A stretch of DNA of 64,000 nt from NCBI RefSeq assembly GCF_005280205.1, contig NZ_SUND01000009.1:114285-178284 (forward strand), written 5' to 3'. A program made the translations under genes and the position numbers. This DNA is from Bacillus yapensis (GTDB taxonomy: Bacteria > Bacillota > Bacilli > Bacillales > Cytobacillaceae). This document shows, piece by piece, positions 16,014 to 25,320 of the stretch. The first letter of the stretch is position 1, and every line of letters starts with the position of its first letter. The notes beneath the pieces are model-generated. The model was not told the DNA's origin. It saw only the letters and a list, made by a program, of their open reading frames with translations, and made no database searches.

Positions 16014-16940
16014 ATGGAAAAATATGATGTTATCATAATTGGCGGTGGAGTAGCTGGAATTTCTGCGGCCATCTGGTGTAATCGACTTAAATTAGATCAT
16101 CTTCTGTTGGAGTCCAATCACACTCCTGGAGGACAACTAGAACAAATATTTAATCAAATCATTGATTATCCGGGGAAAATCATCGAAAACGGAAAAGAGT
16201 TACAAAAAAACTTAATCGAACAAATAGATACCCTAAAATGTAATATTAGTTGTAATAGCGTAGTAAGTGAAATCGATTCTACTGCCAAGACAATACAGTA
16301 TTTAAAAGACGGGCATAGGATTGAAGCAAGCTATCAATATTTGATCATTGCATCTGGAGCAAAGCATCGAACATTAAATGTACCCGGTGAACTGGAAATG
16401 ATGGAAAGAGGAGAAGTTTATTCTGCAACCCGTCATAAAGACAAATTCACAAATAAGCAGGTCGCCATTGTCGGGGGCGGAGATCGAGCATTTGAAGGAG
16501 CTATGCTTTTAGCGAATGCCGGTGCCAAGGTTGTTTTAATTCATCACTCCGCTCATTTTCGAGCTAGAAATACATACAAAGACGGGGTATTAGATCATAA
16601 AAACATCGAAATACTCACAAATACAACCGTGAGATCGATTCAAGGGGATTCAAGGGTTGAAAGTATCGAAGTTAATCATAATGGGATGACACGCAGTATC
16701 GAAGTAGAGGGAATTCTTATCCGAATAGGAAACGTACCGAATAGTTCACTTGTCAAAAATATCGTTAAACTAGACAAGCAAGAAAACATAGTTGTTAATA
16801 AACTTGGTCAAACAAGTAACCCATCCATATTTGCAATTGGTGATGTATGTACTCCCGCAGCTTATTGCAGTATATCCCTCTCAGTAGGGCAAGGAATGAT
16901 TACAACAAAGTATATATCAGAGCTACTACTTCAAAACTAG
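16014..16940 (+). CDS. Thioredoxin-reductase-like FAD/NAD(P) oxidoreductase lacking CxxC
   Basis: A 308-aa flavoprotein of the thioredoxin reductase fold: FAD site GGGVAGISAA near the start, NAD(P) site VGGGDRAFEGA at mid-length and the FAD-binding tail FAIGDV. The redox CATC motif of thioredoxin reductase is absent, with YSATRHKDKF in its place, so it cannot act as a classical thioredoxin reductase. It may be a ferredoxin/flavodoxin-NADP reductase-type enzyme. ATG 16014 gives the standard family length; the upstream extension looks non-coding. Confidence 0.88.
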   Translation: MEKYDVIIIGGGVAGISAAIWCNRLKLDHLLLESNHTPGGQLEQIFNQIIDYPGKIIENGKELQKNLIEQIDTLKCNISCNSVVSEIDSTAKTIQYLKDGHRIEASYQYLIIASGAKHRTLNVPGELEMMERGEVYSATRHKDKFTNKQVAIVGGGDRAFEGAMLLANAGAKVVLIHHSAHFRARNTYKDGVLDHKNIEILTNTTVRSIQGDSRVESIEVNHNGMTRSIEVEGILIRIGNVPNSSLVKNIVKLDKQENIVVNKLGQTSNPSIFAIGDVCTPAAYCSISLSVGQGMITTKYISELLLQN

Positions 16941-16986
16941 CTGTCAATTTTCATTGGTCCGGTATCTAGCACTAGATATCGGATCC

Positions 16987-17292
16987 TTATTTTAAAAATA
17001 TCCAAGATACATGCAGTATTGAAACAGAAGTATACAAAATCACAGAGCATAAAATGAGACTTTTTAGGAAGTTCGAGATTGCCTGCCCCCTGATGAAATA
17101 GAATACTAGGAGCAGAAAAACAGATAAATAGCTCTTTAAAAGGAAAAATGACCATGGATTTTTCGAGATTAGAGCAGCCATTAATGGGTTAAGCTCTTCT
17201 ATCACTCCAAATTGAATTCCAATAAATGTCACACAGCCATCAAAAAAATTTAGAACAGCTAAGTAAACGAACAAAGAAGGACCAATTCTCAT
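16987..17292 (-). CDS. DUF5658 family membrane protein
   Basis: A 101-aa protein with three predicted membrane helices (~7-27, ~46-64, ~74-96) and the motif LNPLMAALI typical of DUF5658. Function unknown. Its start overlaps the sinR-like stop by 4 bp, so the two are probably co-translated. Confidence 0.8.
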   Translation of the reverse strand: MRIGPSLFVYLAVLNFFDGCVTFIGIQFGVIEELNPLMAALISKNPWSFFLLKSYLSVFLLLVFYFIRGQAISNFLKSLILCSVILYTSVSILHVSWIFLK

Positions 17293-17627
17293 AGGCGGCT
17301 ACTTGGATCACGTTGATCCTCTTCCCATTTTTTAAATTTCACGAAGTCTAGATATTTTTGAAAATCCTCCTTACTCACTCCTTCATCTTTCGCCTTCTTT
17401 ATCAGTGAAACCCACTCTTCGTCTAATTGTTCTTCTTCTTCCAATAAATACTCCATACTTGTTTCCAACGTTTCCGCAATTTTTGATAAAAATTGTAACG
17501 AGGGATTTCTTTGAACATTTCGTTCTATATAGCTCAAATATGATTTAGAAACACCAGCAATTTTAGCTAATTCCGATATCGAGTACCCTTTTTTGGTTCT
17601 TAACAGTTTAATCCGCTCACCTACCAT
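17289..17627 (-). CDS. sinR: SinR-type helix-turn-helix regulator
   Basis: A 112-aa DNA-binding protein: N-terminal HTH_3 (GERIKLLRTKKGYSISELAK...SKSYLSYIERN) and a C-terminal SinI-like dimerisation helix pair (EEWVSLIKKAKDEGVSKEDF...YLDFVKFKKWE), the arrangement of B. subtilis SinR, the biofilm master repressor. Start at ATG 17627, with AGGGAG 10 bp upstream. No sinI is next to it here; its partner is a DUF5658 membrane protein gene instead. Orthology with SinR rather than SlrR is likely but not proven. Confidence 0.83.
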   Translation of the reverse strand: MVGERIKLLRTKKGYSISELAKIAGVSKSYLSYIERNVQRNPSLQFLSKIAETLETSMEYLLEEEEQLDEEWVSLIKKAKDEGVSKEDFQKYLDFVKFKKWEEDQRDPSSRL

Positions 17628-17764
17628 TATCATTGCTCCCTTATCAAGCTAAAGAATAACGCATGAAACATACCTTTATTAAGAACATTATCATTCTTTT
17701 TAAAGTCGGTGTAAAGAGGAAAACAGCAAGAAAACAAATTAATAGAGGACTTTTTCACAAAATA

Positions 17765-17793
17765 CAAAAATAACCGGGTGGATTCACCCGGTT
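17765..17793 (-). terminator. Terminator after tatC
   Basis: Stem AACCGGGTG/CACCCGGTT with a 4-nt loop, followed by TTTTTG on the minus strand. Confidence 0.88.
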
Positions 17794-17808
17794 TTTCAGC
17801 ATTTCATA

Positions 17809-18549
17809 TTATTCTACAGCTTCTGCTTCCCACTCTTGCTCCTTTTTCAACTTTCGTTTGTACACAAATTTTGACAAGTTGATGCTGATTTCATATAGGA
17901 AAAGTAATGGAATTGTTACTAGAGTATCTGACATGATATCTGGTGGTGAAATAACAACTGCAATGACCACCAACACAAAATAAGCATACTTTCGCATCTT
18001 CTGTAAGACGTAAGGGTTAATGACCCCAAGTGAAGTTAGAAACATAGATACTACAGGTAGCTCGAATAAGAATCCAAATGGTAATGTCGTATTCATAATA
18101 AATCTGAAATATTTATCAGCTGTAAAGTTCGTTACGACCATATCTGCACTTAATTCCACTAAGAAATTCATGATTGTAGGAAAAATAACAAAATAGCCAA
18201 ACGCTAAACCTACAATAAAAAGAATAAATAGCGCTGGGATGTAAGAGAGGGAAATTCTTCTCTCGACTGGTCTTAACGCCGGCTTCACAAATAACCAAAT
18301 TTGTAACGCTAAAATGGGAATCGTTCCAGCGATGGCGATGATCGTTGCGATCATAAAATAAATCCAGATGATATCACTAGGGCCAAGCACCACAAGCTTC
18401 ACATCTAAATCCCTTACAAACCAATTATAGATATCGGTTACATAGATAAATCCTACGATAAAAAAGATTAAAAAAGCTGCAACCGAAAGAATAAGTCGCT
18501 TTCTTAATTCATCTAAGTGGTCAACTAAGTTTAACTCTTTATCTTCCAT
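17809..18549 (-). CDS. tatC: Sec-independent translocase subunit TatC
   Basis: A 246-aa inner-membrane protein with six predicted membrane helices, opening with the diagnostic DHLDELRKRL that binds the twin-arginine signal. It forms the receptor of the Tat export complex with the TatA encoded upstream. Confidence 0.96.
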   Translation of the reverse strand: MEDKELNLVDHLDELRKRLILSVAAFLIFFIVGFIYVTDIYNWFVRDLDVKLVVLGPSDIIWIYFMIATIIAIAGTIPILALQIWLFVKPALRPVERRISLSYIPALFILFIVGLAFGYFVIFPTIMNFLVELSADMVVTNFTADKYFRFIMNTTLPFGFLFELPVVSMFLTSLGVINPYVLQKMRKYAYFVLVVIAVVISPPDIMSDTLVTIPLLFLYEISINLSKFVYKRKLKKEQEWEAEAVE

Positions 18550-18690
18550 TCAAATCCCCTGCCAACTTAATTTCGTAAATTTTAATTAATGCCTGCTTTC
18601 GCAATGCCTCGTTTTCCTTTTAGGAAACAAACCCTTACGAAAACACTGGTCGCTAGAGGAAAGTATAACATATTTACCTCAAAACTCGCA

Positions 18691-18724
18691 GAAAAAAAGT
18701 GCAAGATATAAAAATCTCACACTT
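18691..18724 (-). terminator. Terminator after tatA
   Basis: Stem AAGTGTGAGAT/ATCTTGCACTT (one mismatch) followed by a seven-T tract on the minus strand; it overlaps the tatA stop codon. Confidence 0.75.
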
Positions 18725-18935
18725 ATTTTGTGATATTCGTTAGTTTTTGAATTTCTTTCTTTTCTTCTTCAAACTCTTCCACAACATCACTTGTTAATTC
18801 ACGAGTTGATTTCTTAAATTCACGTAATGTTTGACCAAACGCTCTACCGATTTCAGGTAATTTTTTTGGTCCAAATATAATTAATGCTAAAACTAAAATT
18901 AATATTAAACCAGGTACTCCGATGTTTGATAACAT
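18723..18935 (-). CDS. tatA: Tat translocase pore subunit TatA
   Basis: A 70-aa protein with a short N-terminal membrane helix, the [14 protein letters not shown] hinge and an amphipathic helix, then an acidic tail: the TatA/TatE layout. It oligomerises to pass folded proteins across the membrane. tatC follows after a hairpin that may set their ratio. Confidence 0.95.
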   Translation of the reverse strand: MLSNIGVPGLILILVLALIIFGPKKLPEIGRAFGQTLREFKKSTRELTSDVVEEFEEEKKEIQKLTNITK

Positions 18936-19086
18936 TTGAGAACATCCCCTTTTTCTAACATATACTTTCTAATATGATTATAGTATTTTTAGTTCACCTA
19001 ATGTGAATTATACACGAATGTTCATAAGAATTTCACATTTTCATCAAAAATACCTCGCCTGTGACAAAATTCATTTACATCCATAC

Positions 19087-20355
19087 TTAGATAAGTAGAT
19101 TAAAGAGGTCCCGATCTTTATTCACTTCTTTATACGCAAATCCCTTTTTATTTAAACGGTTAATGAGGTCGTCATAATGCTCTTTTCTTTGCAGCTCGAT
19201 ACCGACTAGCGCTGGACCATTTTCCTTATTATTCTTCTTCGTGTATTCAAATGTAGTAATATCATCCGTCGGTCCAAGCACTTCATCAAGAAATTCTCTT
19301 AAAGCTCCTGCTCTTTGCGGAAAGTTCACGATAAAATAATAAAGAAGACCTTCGTATAGAAGAGAACGTTCCTTTATTTCTTGCATTCTTCCAATATCAT
19401 TATTTCCTCCGCTGACGATACAGACAACTTTCTTCCCTTTGATTTCCTCACGGTATAGATCAAGAGCCGCAATAGGCATCGCCCCTGCAGGTTCCGCTAC
19501 AATCGCGTGTTCATTATATAGTTCTAGAATACTTGTACATACCTTACCTTCTGGTACAAGCAGACAATCGTCGAGAAGCTCTTGGCAAATATCAAAGGTC
19601 TTATTTCCAACGCTCATTACCGCTGCACCATCAACAAATTTATCAATTTTATCAAGGGTAACTACCTTCTGTTCATGAATAGACGCTTTCATTGATGGAG
19701 CTCCTAATGGTTCTACACCAATCATTCTTGTCGTAGGAGAAATACTCTTAATATACGTACTCAGGCCAGACATTAAGCCACCGCCACCGACGCTACCGAA
19801 AACGTAATCAATCGTTTCTTCGCAATCATTCAAAATTTCTACGGCGACAGTCCCTTGGCCAGCAATCACCATTTCATCATCAAATGGATGAATAAAGGCG
19901 CGCTCCTCCTTCTCTGCACAAATAACCGATTCATGGTAAGCATCGTCAAAAGTATCACCCACTAATACGATATCCACGTACTCTCTCCCGAATAACTCTA
20001 CTTGACTAACCTTTTGCTTCGGAGTAGTTGTTGGCATGAAAATTTTTCCATGAACACCAAGATACCTGCACGCATAAGCCACTCCTTGAGCATGATTCCC
20101 GGCACTCGCGCAGACAACCCCATTTTTCAACTGTTCTTCACTTAATGATTTAACTTTATAAAATGCCCCTCTAAGCTTAAAAGAGCGCACATGCTGTAAA
20201 TCCTCCCGCTTTAGATAGACATTGCATTCATATTTTTCCGATAACCGCTCATTCTTTTGTAACGGTGTATGGGCAACGATATCCTTAAGCTGTTGGTATG
20301 CAATAATGATATCCTCCACTTGCACCCATTTTCTTTTTAGTACTTCCTGTTCCAT
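19087..20355 (-). CDS. ilvA: Threonine dehydratase (biosynthetic)
   Basis: A 422-aa PLP enzyme that deaminates threonine to 2-oxobutanoate, the first step to isoleucine. The PLP lysine is K60 in SFKLRGA and the phosphate-binding loop is SVGGGGLMSG. A single ACT-like C-terminal domain (from ~335) fits isoleucine feedback control. Length equals that of B. subtilis IlvA. I saw no T-box leader upstream. Confidence 0.95.
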   Translation of the reverse strand: MEQEVLKRKWVQVEDIIIAYQQLKDIVAHTPLQKNERLSEKYECNVYLKREDLQHVRSFKLRGAFYKVKSLSEEQLKNGVVCASAGNHAQGVAYACRYLGVHGKIFMPTTTPKQKVSQVELFGREYVDIVLVGDTFDDAYHESVICAEKEERAFIHPFDDEMVIAGQGTVAVEILNDCEETIDYVFGSVGGGGLMSGLSTYIKSISPTTRMIGVEPLGAPSMKASIHEQKVVTLDKIDKFVDGAAVMSVGNKTFDICQELLDDCLLVPEGKVCTSILELYNEHAIVAEPAGAMPIAALDLYREEIKGKKVVCIVSGGNNDIGRMQEIKERSLLYEGLLYYFIVNFPQRAGALREFLDEVLGPTDDITTFEYTKKNNKENGPALVGIELQRKEHYDDLINRLNKKGFAYKEVNKDRDLFNLLI

Positions 20356-20503
20356 ATCATTCCCTCACTTTTCGACCGTCTAAATTTAGAAAAATTCCAA
20401 TAATTTTAATTTGATAATTATATCACGTTCTTTTGAAATATTTAAGGGAGATATTATAAAATTTTTATTTTTCTATTAATTAATAATAAAAGAGCGGAAA
20501 TAT

Positions 20504-20537
20504 ACAAAAAATCCCCTCTTGGTCGACAAGAGAGGAT
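20504..20537 (-). terminator. Terminator after dfrA
   Basis: Stem ATCCTCTCTTG/CAAGAGGGGAT (one G-T pair) followed by a six-T tract on the minus strand. Confidence 0.82.
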
Positions 20538-20544
20538 CAAAACA

Positions 20545-21033
20545 TTATTTTCGATCATATTTTAGAAATTCATAATCATACGGATTCTTTTCATCTTTTA
20601 TTCCCTGTTCACGAGAAACTAACTCCCATGCGTTCATATCAAGTGTAGTGAAGAATGTATCTCCGTCAAATTGATGATGAATTTGTGTAATGTATAAATG
20701 GTCCACATTCGGAAGAAGGACATTGAAAATTTCCGCTCCGCCTATAACGAAGTATTCTTTTTCAGGATGTTCCTCACAAGTAGAAAGGAAATCATCAATA
20801 TGATAAAAGACGGTACAACCATCACAAGTGTAGTCTTGATTTCTCGTAATAATAATATTTTCTCTTCCTGGCAGTGGTTTACCAATCGAATCAAAGGTTT
20901 TTCTACCCATGACAATTGGATTTCCCATCGTCACACGTCTGAAATACTTTAAATCCTCTGGCAGATGCCAAGGAAGCTGATTGTCCTTGCCAATGACACG
21001 ATTCTCATCCATTGCTAAAATGAAGGAGATCAT
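20545..21033 (-). CDS. dfrA: Dihydrofolate reductase
   Basis: A 162-aa enzyme reducing dihydrofolate with NADPH. Motifs: [22 protein letters not shown] (active-site acid Glu in LPED), [15 protein letters not shown] and the GGAEIF loop. It overlaps the thyA stop by 4 bp, coupling regeneration of the folate oxidised by ThyA. Confidence 0.97.
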   Translation of the reverse strand: MISFILAMDENRVIGKDNQLPWHLPEDLKYFRRVTMGNPIVMGRKTFDSIGKPLPGRENIIITRNQDYTCDGCTVFYHIDDFLSTCEEHPEKEYFVIGGAEIFNVLLPNVDHLYITQIHHQFDGDTFFTTLDMNAWELVSREQGIKDEKNPYDYEFLKYDRK

Positions 21034-21824
21034 ACACTGACAACTCCTTTAATATGAGGATGTGCTACATAATCTACTAGCTCGAAATCTTCATATGTGA
21101 AATTAAAAATATCTTTTACATCCGGATTAATTTTCATTCTTGGTAGTGGATATGGTTCTCTAGTTAATTGCAATTCTACCTGTTCAATATGATTGTTATA
21201 AATATGTGCATCACCTAATGTGTGAACAAACTCACCAGGCTCCAAATCACACACTTGGGCAACCATTAAAGTTAATAAGGCATAGGATGCAATATTGAAT
21301 GGAACTCCTAAGAAAATATCTGCAGAACGCTGATACAGCTGGCAGGATAGTTTGCCATCAGCTACATGAAATTGAAATAGACAATGACATGGAGGAAGAG
21401 CCATTTTTTCTACATCTCCAACATTCCATGCATTAACAAGTAGTCTTCGAGAATCAGGATTCGTTTTGATCTGTTCAATGAGATTACTAATTTGATCAAT
21501 CGTACTTCCATCTGCGCTTGTCCAAGATCTCCATTGATGTCCATAGACAGGACCTAAGTTTCCTTCTTCATCAGCCCATTCGTTCCAAATACGAACACCG
21601 TTGTCTTGAAGGTATTTAATATTCGTGTCCCCAGTTAAAAACCAAAGCAGTTCATGTATGATTGAACGAAGGTGAAGTTTTTTCGTTGTCACAACAGGGA
21701 AGCCTTCAGCTAAATCGAATCTCATTTGGTATCCGAATGTACTAATTGTACCTGTACCTGTACGATCCTCTTTTTTTACACCATTTTCCAATACATGCTT
21801 ACAAAGATCTAAATATTGTTTCAT
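21030..21824 (-). CDS. thyA: Thymidylate synthase
   Basis: A 264-aa enzyme that methylates dUMP with methylene-tetrahydrofolate, giving dTMP and dihydrofolate. The catalytic Cys is in [12 protein letters not shown], and the substrate site [10 protein letters not shown]. The length matches the ThyB/E. coli-type form. The start is the ATG at 21824 with AAGGGTGTGG upstream; an in-frame GTG lies 9 bp earlier. Confidence 0.97.
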   Translation of the reverse strand: MKQYLDLCKHVLENGVKKEDRTGTGTISTFGYQMRFDLAEGFPVVTTKKLHLRSIIHELLWFLTGDTNIKYLQDNGVRIWNEWADEEGNLGPVYGHQWRSWTSADGSTIDQISNLIEQIKTNPDSRRLLVNAWNVGDVEKMALPPCHCLFQFHVADGKLSCQLYQRSADIFLGVPFNIASYALLTLMVAQVCDLEPGEFVHTLGDAHIYNNHIEQVELQLTREPYPLPRMKINPDVKDIFNFTYEDFELVDYVAHPHIKGVVSV

Positions 21825-21876
21825 CCAATCCACACCCTTACATCTATCAATTTATACACGTATACCATTTTACCAT

Positions 21877-22578
21877 TTACTTAAGATTTTTTATATATTC
21901 ATATGTTTTTGGTGCTCGTTTTTTCAAAAGCTGTCGATTTTCGTCGTCAATGTAATACATAGCAAAGGCTTCAGCAAAGTATTCTTCGGGCAATGTGACG
22001 AGATAAGTCTTGTTCTGAAATAATGCATATTTTTCTGTTGACCATATTTTAAGAAAGAGAGGATCAAATCTTAGCTTATCAAAAACGATTCGATCAATGG
22101 AGTGTGCTAGTTCATGGAGTTCAAGATTAACAGAACCATGTCCCATCCCCTTTTCACTATGACCGACCTTAACTAGAACAAAGTTACCTCCGCCAATCCC
22201 AGGCACTTCATCCCATTTCTTATCACTCTTGTAGCCTCTTGGAATAATGCCTTTTAAATGGGCTGCTGTTGGATTATCAATCAACTTGCCAACAAATAGC
22301 TTCAAATAAATATCATTCTGCTGTATTTTAGTTAAAAGAGAACGAGGCAGCTTTTGGATATTTGAGACCATTTGAGCAGCCTTTTCCTCATCAAATTTTT
22401 CCTCTGGTAAAATCACAATCTCATTAATCGTGTCTTTTTCATTTAAATATAAGCTCTCTTTTAATAAGGAAGCCTTTGGATAGTCTCGTAAAAGAATTCC
22501 ATCTTCAGAGGCATTTGAGCTTCCTAATAGAGTAAGAGAGAGTAGACAAATTGTTAGAATAAGAGCCTTTTTGCGCAT
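21877..22578 (-). CDS. Secreted lethal-factor-like (ATLF/PPEP-type) metalloprotease
   Basis: A 233-aa protein with a signal peptide (KKALILTICLLSLTLLGSSNA) and a zincin core: HELAHSID (HExxH) and downstream EYFAEAFAMYY supplying the third ligand region. This is the anthrax-lethal-factor-like endopeptidase family that includes Pro-Pro endopeptidases acting on surface proteins. It is the single catalytic domain, without toxin translocation domains. Start at ATG 22578, with GGGGAGA 6 bp upstream. The substrate is unknown; the enzyme is expected outside the cell. Confidence 0.85.
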   Translation of the reverse strand: MRKKALILTICLLSLTLLGSSNASEDGILLRDYPKASLLKESLYLNEKDTINEIVILPEEKFDEEKAAQMVSNIQKLPRSLLTKIQQNDIYLKLFVGKLIDNPTAAHLKGIIPRGYKSDKKWDEVPGIGGGNFVLVKVGHSEKGMGHGSVNLELHELAHSIDRIVFDKLRFDPLFLKIWSTEKYALFQNKTYLVTLPEEYFAEAFAMYYIDDENRQLLKKRAPKTYEYIKNLK

Positions 22579-22615
22579 CTCATTCTCCCCTTTCAGTTCT
22601 TTAGGAGGTATAGTC

Positions 22616-22907
22616 ATGGATGAGTTCATTGATTCATCACACACACTTTATGCCATCTATGTAAAAGTGCCTTGTGAATACAATATAGAAATTGGGAGAC
22701 TTGGAGTCATCAATCTAGACAAAGACACTCTCGATTATTTGCGTCCGTACTATTAATATTACTAAGATTATAACATATGAAAATAGTATTGGAGAGTGTC
22801 AGCTCGCTGAGAAAATAAGGAAAAAAGAGGGAGGAATCTATCCAGTAACTAGATTTGGAGCATCTGACTGTCGATGTACTTCACATTTGATTTATGCGGG
22901 GAATTAA
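22616..22907 (+). pseudogene. Broken DUF123 (GIY-YIG-like nuclease) gene
   Basis: It begins at ATG 22616 after AGGAGG. The N-terminus (TLYAIYVKVPC...IEIGRLG) matches the first strands of DUF123, then jumps to DYLRPYY and stops at 22756. In the next frame the sequence goes on as NITKIITYENSIGECQLAEK and ends FGASDCRCTSHLIYAG, the conserved DCxCxSHL tail of DUF123. So there is a one-base frameshift near 22755 and an internal deletion that removed the middle of the domain, including the catalytic region. Confidence 0.82.
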
Positions 22908-22936
22908 AGAAGACTGCCGAGACCGGCAGCCTTCTT
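22907..22936 (-). terminator. Terminator at the end of the TerD/TelA operon
   Basis: Inverted repeat AAGAAG-CTGCCG/CGGCAG-CTTCTT with one bulge, 15 bp beyond the last TerD gene; the T-tract is short. Confidence 0.7.
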
Positions 22937-22950
22937 ATCTTTCGATTTTT

Positions 22951-23532
22951 TTAAACCTGTAGACCAAAGTTACGGCACAATGCTGCAAGTCCGCCTGAAA
23001 AACCACTACCGACGGCATTAAATTTCCAATCTCCATTATGTTTATAAAGCTCGCAAATTACGACGGCTGTTTCAACAGAGAAGTCCTCACCAAGATCAAA
23101 GCGTAAAATTTCTTGATTCGTATCTTCGTTCACAATGCGTGCAAAGGCGTTTGAAACCTGACCGAAATTTTGATTACGTCTATCCGCATCATGAATCGTA
23201 ACGGTAATCGCTATACGCTCTATATTGGCGGGAACTTTACTGAAATCAATTCTAATTTGTTCATCGTCCCCATCACCTTCACCGGTGCGGTTATCACCAG
23301 TATGTTCAACAGCACCAGAAGGATGGGCCAAATTATTATAAAAGATAAAATCTAAATCCTGGGTAGCTTTTCCATTTCCATCTGTTAAGAAGGCACAAGC
23401 ATCTAAATCAAAATCTTGCCCGCCATCATAGCGGTTCGTATCCCACCCTAAACCAACGATAACTCGAGTAAGACCTGGGTTCGTTTTCGTTAAGTCAATA
23501 CGCTGACCTTTTGATAAGTTAATACTACTCAT
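22951..23532 (-). CDS. TerD family stress protein (copy 1)
   Basis: A 193-aa calcium-binding-type TerD protein. Hallmarks: [23 protein letters not shown] and [15 protein letters not shown], whose acidic residues form the Ca2+ sites, and [21 protein letters not shown]. Related to B. subtilis YceD. Last gene of the yceG-telA-terD-terD operon; GAGGTGA precedes ATG 23532. Confidence 0.93.
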   Translation of the reverse strand: MSSINLSKGQRIDLTKTNPGLTRVIVGLGWDTNRYDGGQDFDLDACAFLTDGNGKATQDLDFIFYNNLAHPSGAVEHTGDNRTGEGDGDDEQIRIDFSKVPANIERIAITVTIHDADRRNQNFGQVSNAFARIVNEDTNQEILRFDLGEDFSVETAVVICELYKHNGDWKFNAVGSGFSGGLAALCRNFGLQV

Positions 23533-23569
23533 ATCTTCACCTCTTAATAGATTTGATTAGAATTGTCTC

Positions 23570-24181
23570 TTAAGAGTAAGTTCTAACAACCTCACTTAAG
23601 CCCGCTGCATTTGTACCAGTACCAACTGCTCCAAACTTCCAGTCAGCCCCATGACGATAAATTTCACCGACAATTAAGCTTGTTCTGCCATTATAATCAT
23701 CAGTCAAATTATAATGAATTAATTCCTGGCCATTCGTAGGGTTCACGACACGAATGAAGGCATTACGAATCATCCCAAAATGCTGTCTTCTCTTAACGGC
23801 ATCATAAATATTTACAACAAAGACAAGCTTTTGAATATCAGAAGGAATTCGGCTCAATTCAATATGAACTTGTTCGTCATCGCCTTCCCCTTGTCCAGTA
23901 AGGTTATCACCAGAGTGTTGTACACTACCGTCACTGCTTTTTAAGTTTCCAAAATAAATAACGTCTCGATTATTCTTAAGCTTATCTCCAGCACCAAGCA
24001 TAATAACAGAAGCGTCACAGTCCACATTCGAACCTCCGCCTCCACCAAATAGGGAACCAAGAAGGCCTCCACCTCCGCGGTTCTCTACTGGATCCCATCC
24101 TAGTCCTACCATAATTTTTGAAAGTCCTGGATTCCCTTTTGTTAAATCTACGCGTTGACCTTTTTGTAAACTAATTGCCAT
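23570..24181 (-). CDS. TerD family stress protein with glycine-rich insert (copy 2)
   Basis: A 203-aa TerD paralogue. Between GLGWDPV and DCDASVIML it carries a glycine-rich insert (GGGGLLGSLFGGGGGS), as in B. subtilis YceC-like members. It keeps HSGDNLTGQGEGDDE but differs from the other two copies at several acidic positions, so calcium binding may be altered. ATG 24181 follows GGTGAGAG. Confidence 0.92.
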   Translation of the reverse strand: MAISLQKGQRVDLTKGNPGLSKIMVGLGWDPVENRGGGGLLGSLFGGGGGSNVDCDASVIMLGAGDKLKNNRDVIYFGNLKSSDGSVQHSGDNLTGQGEGDDEQVHIELSRIPSDIQKLVFVVNIYDAVKRRQHFGMIRNAFIRVVNPTNGQELIHYNLTDDYNGRTSLIVGEIYRHGADWKFGAVGTGTNAAGLSEVVRTYS

Positions 24182-24218
24182 GTCTCTCACCTCATCAAAT
24201 TATTGTTAATCCTATTTT

Positions 24219-25316
24219 TTACCCTTGCAACTTCATTTGCTTAAAGTTTTCTTGTAGCTGTTCGAGCTTTCTTGTACCTTCAGCTCTTATACGCTTATTT
24301 TCTTCTTCAATCGATTTTGTTTCCTGCATGCCCTTCATAATGACATTCCAAGATTCTTCGATTGTTTCAATCTTGATGCTTGGACCACCAGCTAGTCTTG
24401 CAATATCCACACTTTGCTGAGAAATGTTTTGCGCATTGCGCAGAAGCATTTCATTCGTGCGGCGATCAAGTTCGCTCATTGAATCAGCCACAAGCTTTTG
24501 TCTTTTGGCAGCTACCGCTTGAATTAGGCCATTCTTGAAAATTGGGATGGTTGTCACAAAAGCAGAATTGATTTTTCCAATTAACTTTGTGTTCCCTCTT
24601 TGAAGTAGTCTAATTTGTGGTGCTGTTTGTAAAGCTACCATTTTTGCCATTTCCAAATCATAGACTCTTTGTTCAAGTAACTCGACTGCATTTCTCAATG
24701 TATCAAGCTGCATACTAGCCATCTGGTCGCCTGTTGCCGCACGTGATTCTAGAAGTGGAAGCTGGTTTTTCAACTCCTCAACCTTCATCCCACCTGCCAC
24801 AACATATTTCTCTAAAGTAAGATAATATTGATAGTTTTGCTCATACATTTGCTCAAGCATATGAGTAGAATCAACCATTTCACTTTGATACTTCGAGATT
24901 TCTACGTATACCTTATCAATCTCGCCACCCATTGTTTGATATTTTCCAAAAAGCTTCTCAATGACTTTTTCACCTTTTTTGAATAGCTTTCCAAAAACGC
25001 CGCCAGAGGTTTTCTCAAAGTCTTTTTTATCAAACTTATCCATGATTCGTCCGAGTTGTTTTAATAACTCGCCTGAATCCTCAACTTTGGTAGCACGCAT
25101 ATTGCCTAAAATTTGATCGGAAAATCTTGAAATTTGTACTGCAGGTTCTTTCCCGAATTCTAATACTTGAATTTGGTCCTTTTCGTCAATCGAACGTGCA
25201 AGCTGTTGAACTTCAGGCTCATTTCGAAGAGCAAGCTTAATCTCTGAAACTTTCGTTTCCGATAATTTGTCATCAGCTGTCTTTGTGAGCAAGTCCACCT
25301 GCGTATTTTGATTCAT
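24219..25316 (-). CDS. yceH: TelA/YceH toxic-anion resistance family protein
   Basis: A 365-aa, almost fully helical protein of the TelA family, linked to tellurite and envelope-stress resistance in many bacteria. No membrane segments are visible. ATG 25316 is chosen with AGAGGTGA 8 bp upstream, which places the start in the last codons of yceG, so the two are coupled. Molecular function is unknown. Confidence 0.92.
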   Translation of the reverse strand: MNQNTQVDLLTKTADDKLSETKVSEIKLALRNEPEVQQLARSIDEKDQIQVLEFGKEPAVQISRFSDQILGNMRATKVEDSGELLKQLGRIMDKFDKKDFEKTSGGVFGKLFKKGEKVIEKLFGKYQTMGGEIDKVYVEISKYQSEMVDSTHMLEQMYEQNYQYYLTLEKYVVAGGMKVEELKNQLPLLESRAATGDQMASMQLDTLRNAVELLEQRVYDLEMAKMVALQTAPQIRLLQRGNTKLIGKINSAFVTTIPIFKNGLIQAVAAKRQKLVADSMSELDRRTNEMLLRNAQNISQQSVDIARLAGGPSIKIETIEESWNVIMKGMQETKSIEEENKRIRAEGTRKLEQLQENFKQMKLQG

Positions 25317-25320
25317 AGTC

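Noticed and set aside
20356..20503. T-box leader or other riboswitch around ilvA
   Set aside because: No T-box motif or specifier structure seen; the interval holds the dfrA terminator and a short AT-rich promoter region.
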